Positions 45,381 to 52,338 of a stretch of DNA of 64,000 nt are shown in pieces. The stretch lies in assembly GCF_003955755.1 (NCBI RefSeq), contig NZ_CP034465.1, positions 1,302,001 through 1,366,000 on the forward strand, read 5' to 3'. A model generated the notes under the pieces. That model was not told the origin of the DNA and did not search any database. It saw only the letters and a list, made by a program, of their open reading frames with translations. Position numbers and translations under genes: made by a program. The stretch is from Jeotgalibaca ciconiae. Its GTDB lineage: Bacteria; Bacillota; Bacilli; Lactobacillales; Aerococcaceae. Within the stretch, counting starts at the first letter, position 1. Each line of letters opens with the position of its first letter.

Positions 45381-45968
45381 GTGGAAATTAAAGATAGATT
45401 GAAGGAAGCGAGAAAAAAGAAAGAATTTTCTCAGGCATATGTTGCTGACCAATTGAATATATCAAGACAATCAGTATCAAAATGGGAAACTGGAGCAAAT
45501 ACGCCAGATCATGCTAACTTGGTATTGTTATGTCAGTTATTTGATGTGACCTCAGATTATATTCTATATGGTAAGGAATCAATAGAAGAAAGCCAACAAG
45601 AAGCGGTTTATGAAAGAAATATTGAACTTCTGCAGAACGGATCTGAAGAACATGCTGAAAATTTCATGGGATTAGAAACTTCAGTCCAGAAAGCATTAAA
45701 AATAGAAAAAAGAAGTATGAAAGAAGAGGTCATGTTAGGTATCATTCTCGCTTTAATTAATGTCATCTTTTGGTTTTTGTCACCATTAGGTCTTATCGTT
45801 GCTCCGATAACGATAGTAAAAAGCAAAACAACAACAAGGTTATTTAAAATAATCATTATTGTTGTTTCAATTATTAGTATCTTTATTAGTTTATTTAGTT
45901 TGTATGGGCACTTGTCTGCTATTTTCCATTTTGGGGGTACTACAAGTGTAGAATATATGGGCCCTTAG
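45381..45968 (+). CDS. XRE-family regulator with C-terminal membrane segments
   Basis: From GTG 45381 (TGGAGGAG 7 bp upstream) the product is 195 residues. Residues of about 5-60 form a helix-turn-helix (SQAYVADQLNISRQSVSKWE). An acidic linker follows, then two hydrophobic segments near 115-138 and 148-173. This layout (DNA-binding domain tethered to the membrane) is common in Firmicutes and suggests sensing at the membrane. The target is unknown; the neighbouring convergent secreted-protein gene is the only candidate in sight. An ATG at 45318 lacks a ribosome site. Confidence 0.8.
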   Translation: MEIKDRLKEARKKKEFSQAYVADQLNISRQSVSKWETGANTPDHANLVLLCQLFDVTSDYILYGKESIEESQQEAVYERNIELLQNGSEEHAENFMGLETSVQKALKIEKRSMKEEVMLGIILALINVIFWFLSPLGLIVAPITIVKSKTTTRLFKIIIIVVSIISIFISLFSLYGHLSAIFHFGGTTSVEYMGP

Positions 45969-46450
45969 TAGCTGATTATTAAAGAGCCACTAGAAATATT
46001 CGATCGTAAATAATGTTTTGACGTAAACATTCCTAGTTTCCAATCTAAATAATACGTCGCTTGCTTAGTATTATCAACTTTTAGACTCGTACTTGTAAAA
46101 CTACCAGAAAGAACGGTTGCGCTAGGAGAGTAAGCTCTGGTAATGTTATTATTCGAGACAGTTATATAGTAATTGGCTTCCCAGATTCCAGATTTTGTTC
46201 CTGATATTCGGTAACTACCATTGGAGACCGCAAATAATGAAACGTTAGATGTGGGCAGAATCTCTTCAACTGTAATGATGACTTCTTCATGATTTTCATC
46301 AATCAAGGTGAAGCTTTGGGTTCCACCAACTTCTAAATCATAATAAGCAGCATTGTTATTTGTTTCTGAAGCAGATGCAAAATTAACAGGGATAAACCAT
46401 AATAAAATAGTAAGGCTAAAGATTAAAAAGATAGTTTTCTTTTTTTCCAT
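45965..46450 (-). CDS. Secreted protein, possibly DUF5626-like
   Basis: 161 residues from ATG 46450 (GGGAG 9 bp upstream). A signal peptide of about 28 residues ends in NFASASE. The mature part is beta-rich, with a YDLEVGGTQSFTLIDENHEE segment that resembles the DUF5626 group of small exported proteins, but I cannot confirm this without a search. Its end overlaps the stop of the convergent regulator gene. Confidence 0.65.
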   Translation of the reverse strand: MEKKKTIFLIFSLTILLWFIPVNFASASETNNNAAYYDLEVGGTQSFTLIDENHEEVIITVEEILPTSNVSLFAVSNGSYRISGTKSGIWEANYYITVSNNNITRAYSPSATVLSGSFTSTSLKVDNTKQATYYLDWKLGMFTSKHYLRSNISSGSLIISY

Positions 46451-46724
46451 AATAAAAACTCCCATTCTATAAAAAAATCTTGTTAGTATTAGTATATATT
46501 AAATTATAGTATTTTTCTCCTTATTTTTGTGAAATTCATAACTTGTATAAAATTGCAACTATTTTATTAAGGAATTCCTTCTATTTTGTTAATTAGAAGA
46601 CCGCACTTAATAAGTGCCCCCTAATGCAAACCAACAGGTGCTTTACAAGCGTTCAAATGATTGAGAAAATCATGGTAAGTAAGTGTTTTCTCATGAAAGT
46701 TATTTTTGGGAAGGGGAGGATTTT

Positions 46725-47114
46725 TTGAAAAGGGTTTTGCAAATCATTTTAGCTAGTCTGGTTTTATTAATGAGTTTCAGTTGCAGCAAAATAGAAGCCG
46801 TTAATCTTTCTGAATCCAGTTTGGCAAATTCAACCTATTTACAAAACGCTCCTTCCGGTGAAGCGAATCGAGAATATATCTTTTCGGAAGACACATTAAG
46901 AATCTGTGCGGTTGGTCATGAGAATCCAAATAACATTCCGAACAATCAAAGTCAAAATACGATTTCTGCAGAATACCCAAATATTAAAGTGGTTGAAACC
47001 GAAGATGAAATAGTCATTACAGGCGATCACAATCTTAAAATTGAGTTCACAAAAATCTCTGAAGATGAATTAGAGAACGAAGAAGGAAAAGTATTTATAA
47101 AAGTAGAAGATTAA
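46725..47114 (+). CDS. Small lipoprotein, unknown function
   Basis: 129 residues from TTG 46725 with GGGGAGGA 4 bp upstream. Signal MKRVLQIILASLVLLMSFSC with a lipobox-like SFSC at 17-20. The mature part is polar, with a beta-type C-terminal half (VVETEDEIVITGDHNLKIEF). No family recognised. A very stable hairpin terminator follows. Confidence 0.65.
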   Translation: MKRVLQIILASLVLLMSFSCSKIEAVNLSESSLANSTYLQNAPSGEANREYIFSEDTLRICAVGHENPNNIPNNQSQNTISAEYPNIKVVETEDEIVITGDHNLKIEFTKISEDELENEEGKVFIKVED

Positions 47115-47121
47115 AAGTTAG

Positions 47122-47199
47122 AAAAGGTCTTATCGTTATGTCCCTGGCCTCCTCCCAACTGCAATTATTATACAGGGGCATAACGATAGGACCTTTTTT
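47122..47199. terminator. Very long bidirectional terminator hairpin
   Basis: Arms AAAAGGTCTTATCGTTATG and CATAACGATAGGACCTTTT, extended by CCCTG / CAGGG, give a stem of about 25 bp with a loop of about 27 bases and T-runs on both strands. It lies between the + lipoprotein gene and the - toxin gene. Confidence 0.85.
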
Positions 47200-47211
47200 A
47201 AAAATTATTAT

Positions 47212-47554
47212 TTAGAAAATATACTCAATGACTTGATTTATTTTTACCATGTCTTGTTTAGGAACTCTTTCTACAAATTCTAAATCCCTAGCTTGAAAAT
47301 CAAGAGATTTTAACTGGGAAATAATCACTTGCCCAGAAGTTTCTAAGTCCTCTGATAAAGTATATCTCGTCGGAAAATTTTTATTTGTAGAAGTAATCGA
47401 ACAAACTATTGCGAACAATGTTGAGCGATTGAACTCATACCGGGAAACTACTAGTCTTGGTCTTCTTTTTTTGGATTTCTTTTCCTAAAGAAGGGTCAAA
47501 ATAAATCGATACAATATCTCCTTTTCTAGGAATGTAGCTTTGTTTATCGGCCAT
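47212..47554 (-). pseudogene. mazF: MazF-type toxin gene with homopolymer frameshift
   Basis: From ATG 47554 the - strand reads as an N-terminal MazF/PemK domain (RKGDIVSIYFDPSLGKEIQK). The frame is lost at a run of seven A (plus-strand T at 47466-47472). With one A fewer it would continue through RPRLVVSRYEFNRSTLFAIV and the ITSTNKNFP motif to the stop at 47212, giving a complete endoribonuclease of about 113 residues. As written, translation ends after about 40 residues. It lies 35 bp after mazE. This may be a real mutation, phase variation or a sequencing slip. Confidence 0.8.
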
Positions 47555-47589
47555 TATAGCAATTCTCTCCCTTCAGGAGATAGATTATT

Positions 47590-47784
47590 CTATTCATCTG
47601 TTTCGTAAAAAACCCCTATTTCTTCCACGTTAAAAGTATCGTCCATTTTTGGAACTAATATAATAGTGCCATCATTTGAATATTCTACAATGTATTCTGT
47701 ATTGGGAGTAGGTTTTTCTCCATTACTAGGAGGTAATGTGATAACAACGGAACTTCCTTGCATTCTTGTTTTTGAGGTAATCAT
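47590..47784 (-). CDS. mazE: MazE-type antitoxin
   Basis: 64 residues, intact. The N-terminal half is an AbrB/MazE-type DNA-binding fold (TSKTRMQGSSVVITLPPS), followed by an acidic tail (DDTFNVEEIGVFYETDE) that would wrap the toxin. It also would repress its own promoter. First gene of the mazEF pair on the - strand. Confidence 0.82.
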   Translation of the reverse strand: MITSKTRMQGSSVVITLPPSNGEKPTPNTEYIVEYSNDGTIILVPKMDDTFNVEEIGVFYETDE

Positions 47785-47805
47785 AAGCTTACTCTTTTAC
47801 ACCAT

Positions 47806-47834
47806 ATTCTACACGCAACACTCGGTGTTGTAAA
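47806..47834 (-). promoter_or_regulatory. mazE promoter with palindromic operator
   Basis: On the - strand TTTACA, a 17-base spacer and TAGAAT, ending 22 bp before the mazE ATG. The spacer holds the perfect inverted repeat CAACACTCGGTGTTG (47816-47830), a plausible site for autoregulation by MazE or MazEF. Confidence 0.72.
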
Positions 47835-47944
47835 AAGACTTGTGCTTTTTTAATATTGTAAGTATCAAGAGACTTTATGAGAAAAGAATGCGAGGGCATC
47901 TACATAAATCATGAATAAAAACTGATAACAAATCGAAAGAAAAG

Positions 47945-47973
47945 TCGACCTATTGAACGTGCGTTCGTATAAT
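47945..47973 (+). promoter_or_regulatory. SOS-type promoter with LexA box
   Basis: -35 TCGACC (47945-47950), a 17-base spacer, -10 TATAAT (47968-47973). The spacer contains TGAACGTGCGTTCG (47954-47967), 13 of 14 bases matching the Firmicutes LexA/DinR box CGAACRNRYGTTYG. Binding there would block the promoter until DNA damage. It faces the sigma-like gene at 48199. Confidence 0.72.
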
Positions 47974-48018
47974 TAAATATGTAAAGGTTCTCTTTTCTTA
48001 CTAAGAGAAGTTAATGAA

Positions 48019-48129
48019 ATGGAAAAGTATTTTTCTCAAAAAAATTTGAGAGTAAAATACGATGAGGAAGCCGTTTACGGCCTTTTTTTTACAACCGGAA
48101 AGAACATAAGTTCGCTTTTTTCGCAATAG
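48019..48129 (+). CDS. Possible leader peptide of 36 residues
   Basis: ATG 48019 with AGAGAAG 8 bp upstream opens a frame reading MEKYFSQKNLRVKYDEEAVY and on to TAG 48127. It lies in the leader of the SOS-type promoter and contains the hairpin-T element at 48068-48090 within its codons. It may be a real small protein, an attenuator-type leader peptide, or chance. Confidence 0.35.
   Translation: MEKYFSQKNLRVKYDEEAVYGLFFTTGKNISSLFSQ
48068..48090 (+). terminator. Terminator-like hairpin in sigma-gene leader
   Basis: AAGCCGT / ACGGCCTT arms (one bulge) followed by eight T. Transcripts from the LexA-box promoter would reach it after about 110 bases, so it could act as an attenuator or end a small RNA. 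Confidence 0.55.
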
Positions 48130-48198
48130 AGGTTAATTTTTTGGACATTTTTCCCGTTTTATTAGTGTAAGCAAAAAGAGAATCGAGCAGAAAGGAGT

Positions 48199-48678
48199 GT
48201 GAGGAGGGTGCACACGAATCATACAAACAACCCTGACGATAAATCTATGCTTACAGAAAAGTCTGTCAACAGAAGGAGGGAATTGACGGAACATGATTGG
48301 CAGAAAGCTATGCGATTGCTAGGTTTACTTCGGCTAAAAGTAGAATATAAGCGGAAGGATCTTTTAGAAGATTCAAAAAAAATCCATAAAACAGAAGTTA
48401 CCTTTCTTGATGAAATGGGAGGATCTCTTAAAGAGCAAGAGGTGGATTATCAAACATTTACTGCTGATTGGGAATTCTTATTGGAAGACGAGCATTTAAT
48501 CAGCGCTCTATATAATATGACCGACCGTCAACAGGAAATCGTATGGAAGATGTTTGTGGAAGGAAAGTCTCAAGAAGAAGTAGCTGAAGATTTATCATTA
48601 TCACCTGCTTCTATTTCTCAAACGAAAAAGAGAGCCTACAAATATCTCAGAGGAGTTTTGAAAAACGAGGAGGAATAA
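48199..48678 (+). CDS. Sigma-70 region-4 type protein (SigO-like)
   Basis: 159 residues with a C-terminal sigma region 4 helix-turn-helix (MTDRQQEIVWKMFVEGKSQE about 107-126, then EVAEDLSLSPASISQTKKRA). No region 2 is present. The N-terminal 90 residues are charged and helical. GTG start with AAAGGAG just before it; other GTG/ATG codons follow within 50 bp. The next gene encodes a region-2-like protein 3 bp later. Region 4 and region 2 on separate chains recalls the SigO/RsoA sigma factor of Bacillus subtilis and related phage-type regulators. Confidence 0.72.
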   Translation: MRRVHTNHTNNPDDKSMLTEKSVNRRRELTEHDWQKAMRLLGLLRLKVEYKRKDLLEDSKKIHKTEVTFLDEMGGSLKEQEVDYQTFTADWEFLLEDEHLISALYNMTDRQQEIVWKMFVEGKSQEEVAEDLSLSPASISQTKKRAYKYLRGVLKNEEE

Positions 48679-48681
48679 CGT

Positions 48682-48864
48682 ATGGATGACCAACTAGTGT
48701 ATGCTTTCAAAGAAAAAAATTATGCCTATATCTTGAAGCGTCTTCAACCGCTTTTTTGGAAGAACTTGAGAGGAGTGGCTCTGCAGGATCAAGATGACTT
48801 TTTACAGGAATACTACCTGCTTTGTATCAAAATCGTAGCAGCCTGTTCCTTCCAGGAACCATGA
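48682..48864 (+). CDS. Sigma region-2-like small protein (RsoA-like)
   Basis: 60 residues. The helical pattern LVYAFKEKNYAYILKRLQPL followed by DQDDFLQEYYLLCIKIVAAC resembles sigma region 2 (core-binding helix) and small region-2 proteins such as RsoA (79 residues). RBS GAGGAGGAATAACGT. It is coupled to the region-4 gene (3-bp gap), so together they may form one working sigma factor. It is slightly short, so a C-terminal truncation is possible. Confidence 0.55.
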   Translation: MDDQLVYAFKEKNYAYILKRLQPLFWKNLRGVALQDQDDFLQEYYLLCIKIVAACSFQEP

Positions 48865-48882
48865 AAGGAGTAGGAGGAGAAT

Positions 48883-48981
48883 ATGGAAGAATTAACCAAA
48901 CTCATCGGCATTAGCCGTTTCGAGAAATGATTGAAAGATGTAATAAATGCAATGGAAACATTAGAAGTAGTAGTGAGGTAA
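48883..48981 (+). pseudogene. Mini-ORF interrupted by an in-frame TGA
   Basis: A very good site (AGGAGGAG) precedes ATG 48883. The frame reads MEELTKLIGISRFEK, then TGA (48928-48930), and resumes in the same frame as LKDVINAMETLEVVVR to a TAA. A single change (TGA to TGG) would restore a 32-residue amphipathic peptide. Its place between the sigma pair and the lysin makes a lost small lysis or regulatory protein conceivable. Confidence 0.4.
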
Positions 48982-49020
48982 ACAAAAGGTAGAAGAGAAA
49001 AAAGAAGAGGAGAGAGTTAA

Positions 49021-51168
49021 ATGGTAAACGAGAATATGAAAATTTCTCAAAGAGGAATAGATTTCATTAAAGGATTTGAAGGACTAAGACTTGAAGCATA
49101 TACAGATGGTGCAGGAGTATGGACAATTGGTTATGGACATACTCAAGGAGTCTATCCAGGGATGGTTATTACAGAGGAAGAAGCGCTAACTTATCTTGAA
49201 GAAGATATCGATAGTCATACAGAGGGGATTTTTAATTTTATTACAGTGCCACTAAATCAAAGTCAGTTTGATGCTTTGGCAAGTTTTCATTTCAATTTAG
49301 GAGTGTATATACTAGAAGGCTCTGAACTTTTAGAACTAATTAACAACGAAAATTGGACAGCAGCTGCAGAGGAAATGAAAACTTACAATAAAGTCAATGG
49401 AGAAGTGGATCCTGGTATTGTCAGACGTCGCGAAGAGGAAGTGGAGATGTTTTTATCTGAATTAGAATCTCCCTCAGATCCCCCTACCATTCGTAAAAGA
49501 AAGAAATTAGCTCCTATTGTACTAGGCTATAACAGTTTTGGACGTGTTAATCAGAAAAACGGAATCACTATTCATCAAACAGGTAACCCAGCTCCTGGTG
49601 CTCATGCCCAAATGCATGCTAAATTGCAAATTGATAAAGTGGAAAATATGGATAAAGAAGATGACTATGATAAAGATGTAAGCTCATGGCATTGGCAAGT
49701 TGACGATTATGAAGCTGTTCAGTCTTTCGAACACGATGTATCCTGTTTTCATGCCTTGGATGGCACAGGTGATGGTAATATGCATACGATCGCTATTGAA
49801 GGGTGTATTAATTCGGATGGAAATTATACCGAAGCAGTTGAAAACATGGCTAAGTTGACGGCTCTCATAATGGAACAAGAAAGTTTAACCATTAGTGATG
49901 TTTACCAACACAACTATTGGGCTAGGGATAATAAAGATTGTCCAGCACAAATTAGGGCTGGACAAGAAGGGATAAAATGGGAGAGATTTCTTGAAATGGT
50001 TCAGGAATTTTCTGGAGTTGAAGGAGAGCTACCAGATAATGGTAGTTCAGATCCGGAACCCGGTACTGATACAGGTATTGAAAGTAAATATACTGAGTCA
50101 GGAATTTTTACTCCAAATGATACTATCTTAGTACGAGATATGCCGAGTATAAATGGGAACCATGTTGCCACTTACTCAAGTGGAGAATCGGTGACCTATC
50201 ATACCGTCCATATTGGAAACGGCTATGTATGGCTTCAGTATCTGCGAGAGAATGGTCAACAAGGATACATCCCTTGTCGTGAATATAATAACGGTACATT
50301 TGGAGAATTATGGGGAACAATCGATGACATTTCTAGTGACAGTCCCACTCAAACAGGAATTATCAGAAAATATGTTGAATCAGGGATCTTTACGCCTGAT
50401 GATACGATCTTAGTTCGAGATATCCCAAGTACTACGGGAAATCATATTGCGACATATCTAAGTGGAGAATCTGTACTTTATCACACTGTGCAGATTGGAA
50501 ACGGGTATGTATGGCTTCAGTACTTGCGAGGGAATGGCCAACAAGGGTATATTCCCTGTCGCGAATACGATGGGAACTTCGGAGTACTGTGGGGAACGAT
50601 CAGTGACGCTCCTAGTGGGAAACCAGTCCATACAGGAATTATCAAACAGTATGCTGAATCAGGTGTCTTTACACCAAACGATACAATTTTTGTTCGTGAT
50701 ATTCCAAGCACATCCGGGAATCACATTGCCACTTATGTAAGTGGAGAATCCTTGACTTACCATACTATTCATATGGGTAATGGCTATGTATGGCTACAAT
50801 ATTCACGTGGGAACGGTCAGCAAGGATATATTCCTTGCCGTGAAGTTAATGAAGAATTGGGAGAATTATGGGGTACAATCTCTGACAGGGAAGCGGGGAA
50901 CTCTGAAATACCAGGAATCATTCGTCAATATACAGAATATGGAGTGTTTACTCCAAATGATACGATCTTAGTTCGAGATATTCCAAATGCAAGTGGGAAT
51001 CACGTTGCCACTTACTTAAGCGGAGAATCGTTGATATATCACACAGTTCATATTGGCAATGGATATGTATGGCTTGAATATTTAGGAGAAAGTGGACAGA
51101 AACGATATATTCCTTGTCGAACTTATGACGGTAGTTTTGGGGAATTGTGGGGTACAATCAATGAGTAA
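49021..51168 (+). CDS. Lysozyme-amidase lysin with four SH3-like repeats
   Basis: 715-residue cell-wall hydrolase. Residues 5-150: phage-type lysozyme (GH24) with the catalytic pattern E20, D29, T35 in GFEGLRLEAYTDGAGVWTIG. Residues of about 170-335: amidase_2 domain with zinc-ligand candidates H185 (ITIHQTGN), H244 (CFHALDG) and C307 (KDCPAQ). Then four nearly identical SH3_5-type repeats beginning near residues 357, 451, 544 and 637 (period 93-94), each with NGYVWLQY and YIPCRE. No signal peptide, as in phage endolysins, so release would need a holin or lysis. No holin gene is recognised nearby. RBS GAGGAGAGAG. Confidence 0.9.
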   Translation: MVNENMKISQRGIDFIKGFEGLRLEAYTDGAGVWTIGYGHTQGVYPGMVITEEEALTYLEEDIDSHTEGIFNFITVPLNQSQFDALASFHFNLGVYILEGSELLELINNENWTAAAEEMKTYNKVNGEVDPGIVRRREEEVEMFLSELESPSDPPTIRKRKKLAPIVLGYNSFGRVNQKNGITIHQTGNPAPGAHAQMHAKLQIDKVENMDKEDDYDKDVSSWHWQVDDYEAVQSFEHDVSCFHALDGTGDGNMHTIAIEGCINSDGNYTEAVENMAKLTALIMEQESLTISDVYQHNYWARDNKDCPAQIRAGQEGIKWERFLEMVQEFSGVEGELPDNGSSDPEPGTDTGIESKYTESGIFTPNDTILVRDMPSINGNHVATYSSGESVTYHTVHIGNGYVWLQYLRENGQQGYIPCREYNNGTFGELWGTIDDISSDSPTQTGIIRKYVESGIFTPDDTILVRDIPSTTGNHIATYLSGESVLYHTVQIGNGYVWLQYLRGNGQQGYIPCREYDGNFGVLWGTISDAPSGKPVHTGIIKQYAESGVFTPNDTIFVRDIPSTSGNHIATYVSGESLTYHTIHMGNGYVWLQYSRGNGQQGYIPCREVNEELGELWGTISDREAGNSEIPGIIRQYTEYGVFTPNDTILVRDIPNASGNHVATYLSGESLIYHTVHIGNGYVWLEYLGESGQKRYIPCRTYDGSFGELWGTINE

Positions 51169-51198
51169 TAAAAACCATTAAAAAAATCTATTAGATTG

Positions 51199-51248
51199 AA
51201 GCAACCTGAAAACTAGGGATAGTTTCTTAGTTTCAGGCTGCTTTTTTG
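51199..51248. terminator. Terminator after the lysin gene
   Basis: AAGCAACCTGAAAACTA / TAGTTTCAGGCTGCTT arms around a short loop, then T-run. It separates the lysin from the convergent lipoprotein gene. Confidence 0.88.
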
Positions 51249-51260
51249 TAATAGAATCCA

Positions 51261-52139
51261 TCATCCTATTTCAACTGTGGAGATAACAGTGAAATTATCA
51301 TTTTGAATAATGTATTGTACAGCAGGTGAATCGGGATAAGAAGTATTATTCTCATATTTGTAGAGTTCAGTATACTCTTCGTTCCTTTTAATGAGTTTAA
51401 TGTAAGTACCATCTATACCTCCAGTTTTTGTCCAATGTAAGACAATTCGATTCCCTTCTGAGTTTTCTAATTCCCATGCGCTCCGATCATAATTCTCCCA
51501 GTCAATATTTTTACTTAGTTCGTTATCAGTATTTTTGTACGTATTCTCGTAAAAATCAATTGCTTCATCCAGTGAGTCCCAAGTGCGAGAGGATATGTTC
51601 TCCGTATCTATAGTAACATAATCTATATTTCGGACAACATGTTTGGAAAGAGGTTCTTCTGGGTATGGAGTATTCGGTTCAAAGTAGGTAAGTGTTGTAT
51701 ATTCTTCTCCTTTGACAAATTCAATGTTTTGCCCTCCGTCTCCTCTACCAAGGTTTGGCTTAAAAAGGACAATCGTGTCCCCTTCATTCTGAACCAGTTC
51801 CCACATATCCCGCTCATAAAACTCACCGTTTAACTCAATTCCCGCTAATTCCTCTCCCTTTTCGGCAATCAATGTATTCTCATAAAAGTCAATCGCTTCA
51901 TCCATGGAAGACCAGGTCAGATCCTCAGACGAAGATTCTTCCTCTATTGATTCAGAAGAAACAGATTCCTCAACCGAAGAAGTCTCACTGCTTTGAGAAG
52001 ACTGGCTAGACTCTTCGCTTACTGAAGAGGAGGCAGAAGAGCTGGAGACTGAACTACTTGAATCATTATCGGACTGAGAAGGTGAGCAAGCTGTTAACAT
52101 AGCTGCAGACACTGTTAAAAATAAGAAATGTTTTTTCAT
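51261..52139 (-). CDS. Serine-rich lipoprotein, paralogue 1 of 3
   Basis: 292 residues. Lipoprotein signal with lipobox LTAC at 15-18, then a linker of about 55 residues made almost only of Ser, Glu, Gln and Val, and two copies of one domain (about 72-180 and 186-290). Each begins TW(S/D)S(M/L)DEAIDFYENT and contains a W-E-L-x-x-x-E-G segment. The linker probably spans the wall so the domains reach outside. No known family recognised. The RBS is within CTCCT on the + strand. Confidence 0.8.
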   Translation of the reverse strand: MKKHFLFLTVSAAMLTACSPSQSDNDSSSSVSSSSASSSVSEESSQSSQSSETSSVEESVSSESIEEESSSEDLTWSSMDEAIDFYENTLIAEKGEELAGIELNGEFYERDMWELVQNEGDTIVLFKPNLGRGDGGQNIEFVKGEEYTTLTYFEPNTPYPEEPLSKHVVRNIDYVTIDTENISSRTWDSLDEAIDFYENTYKNTDNELSKNIDWENYDRSAWELENSEGNRIVLHWTKTGGIDGTYIKLIKRNEEYTELYKYENNTSYPDSPAVQYIIQNDNFTVISTVEIG

Positions 52140-52241
52140 TTTTTTCTCCTCCTAAAAGAGTTGTTCCTTTTCTATCATTCTATTGATTAAATCGTAACAT
52201 AAATATTTCTTTTAAAATAATGATAACTCTATCAGGAATAA

Positions 52242-52283
52242 AAAAACTGCATTTTCCTAAGAACATGAAACTGCAGTTTTTAG
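52242..52283 (-). terminator. Terminator-like hairpin after paralogue 2
   Basis: AAAAACTGCA / TGCAGTTTTT with an inner TTTC / GAAA stem. T and A runs on both sides. Confidence 0.78.
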
Positions 52284-52338
52284 ATTATTCTTCCTTATTT
52301 TTTTCTGATAGATCTATAAGTATTTTTAACAAATGATA

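Larger units (their letters stand above)
47785..48198. other. Divergent control region between mazE and sigma-like genes
   Basis: About 410 bp. It carries the mazE promoter and palindrome (- strand), a LexA-box promoter (+ strand), a possible 36-codon reading frame, and a hairpin-T element in the leader of the sigma-like gene. These are listed separately. Confidence 0.7.

Noticed and set aside
48199-51168. Intact prophage
   Set aside because: No integrase, capsid, tail, terminase or recognisable holin gene is present; only a regulator pair and a lysin.
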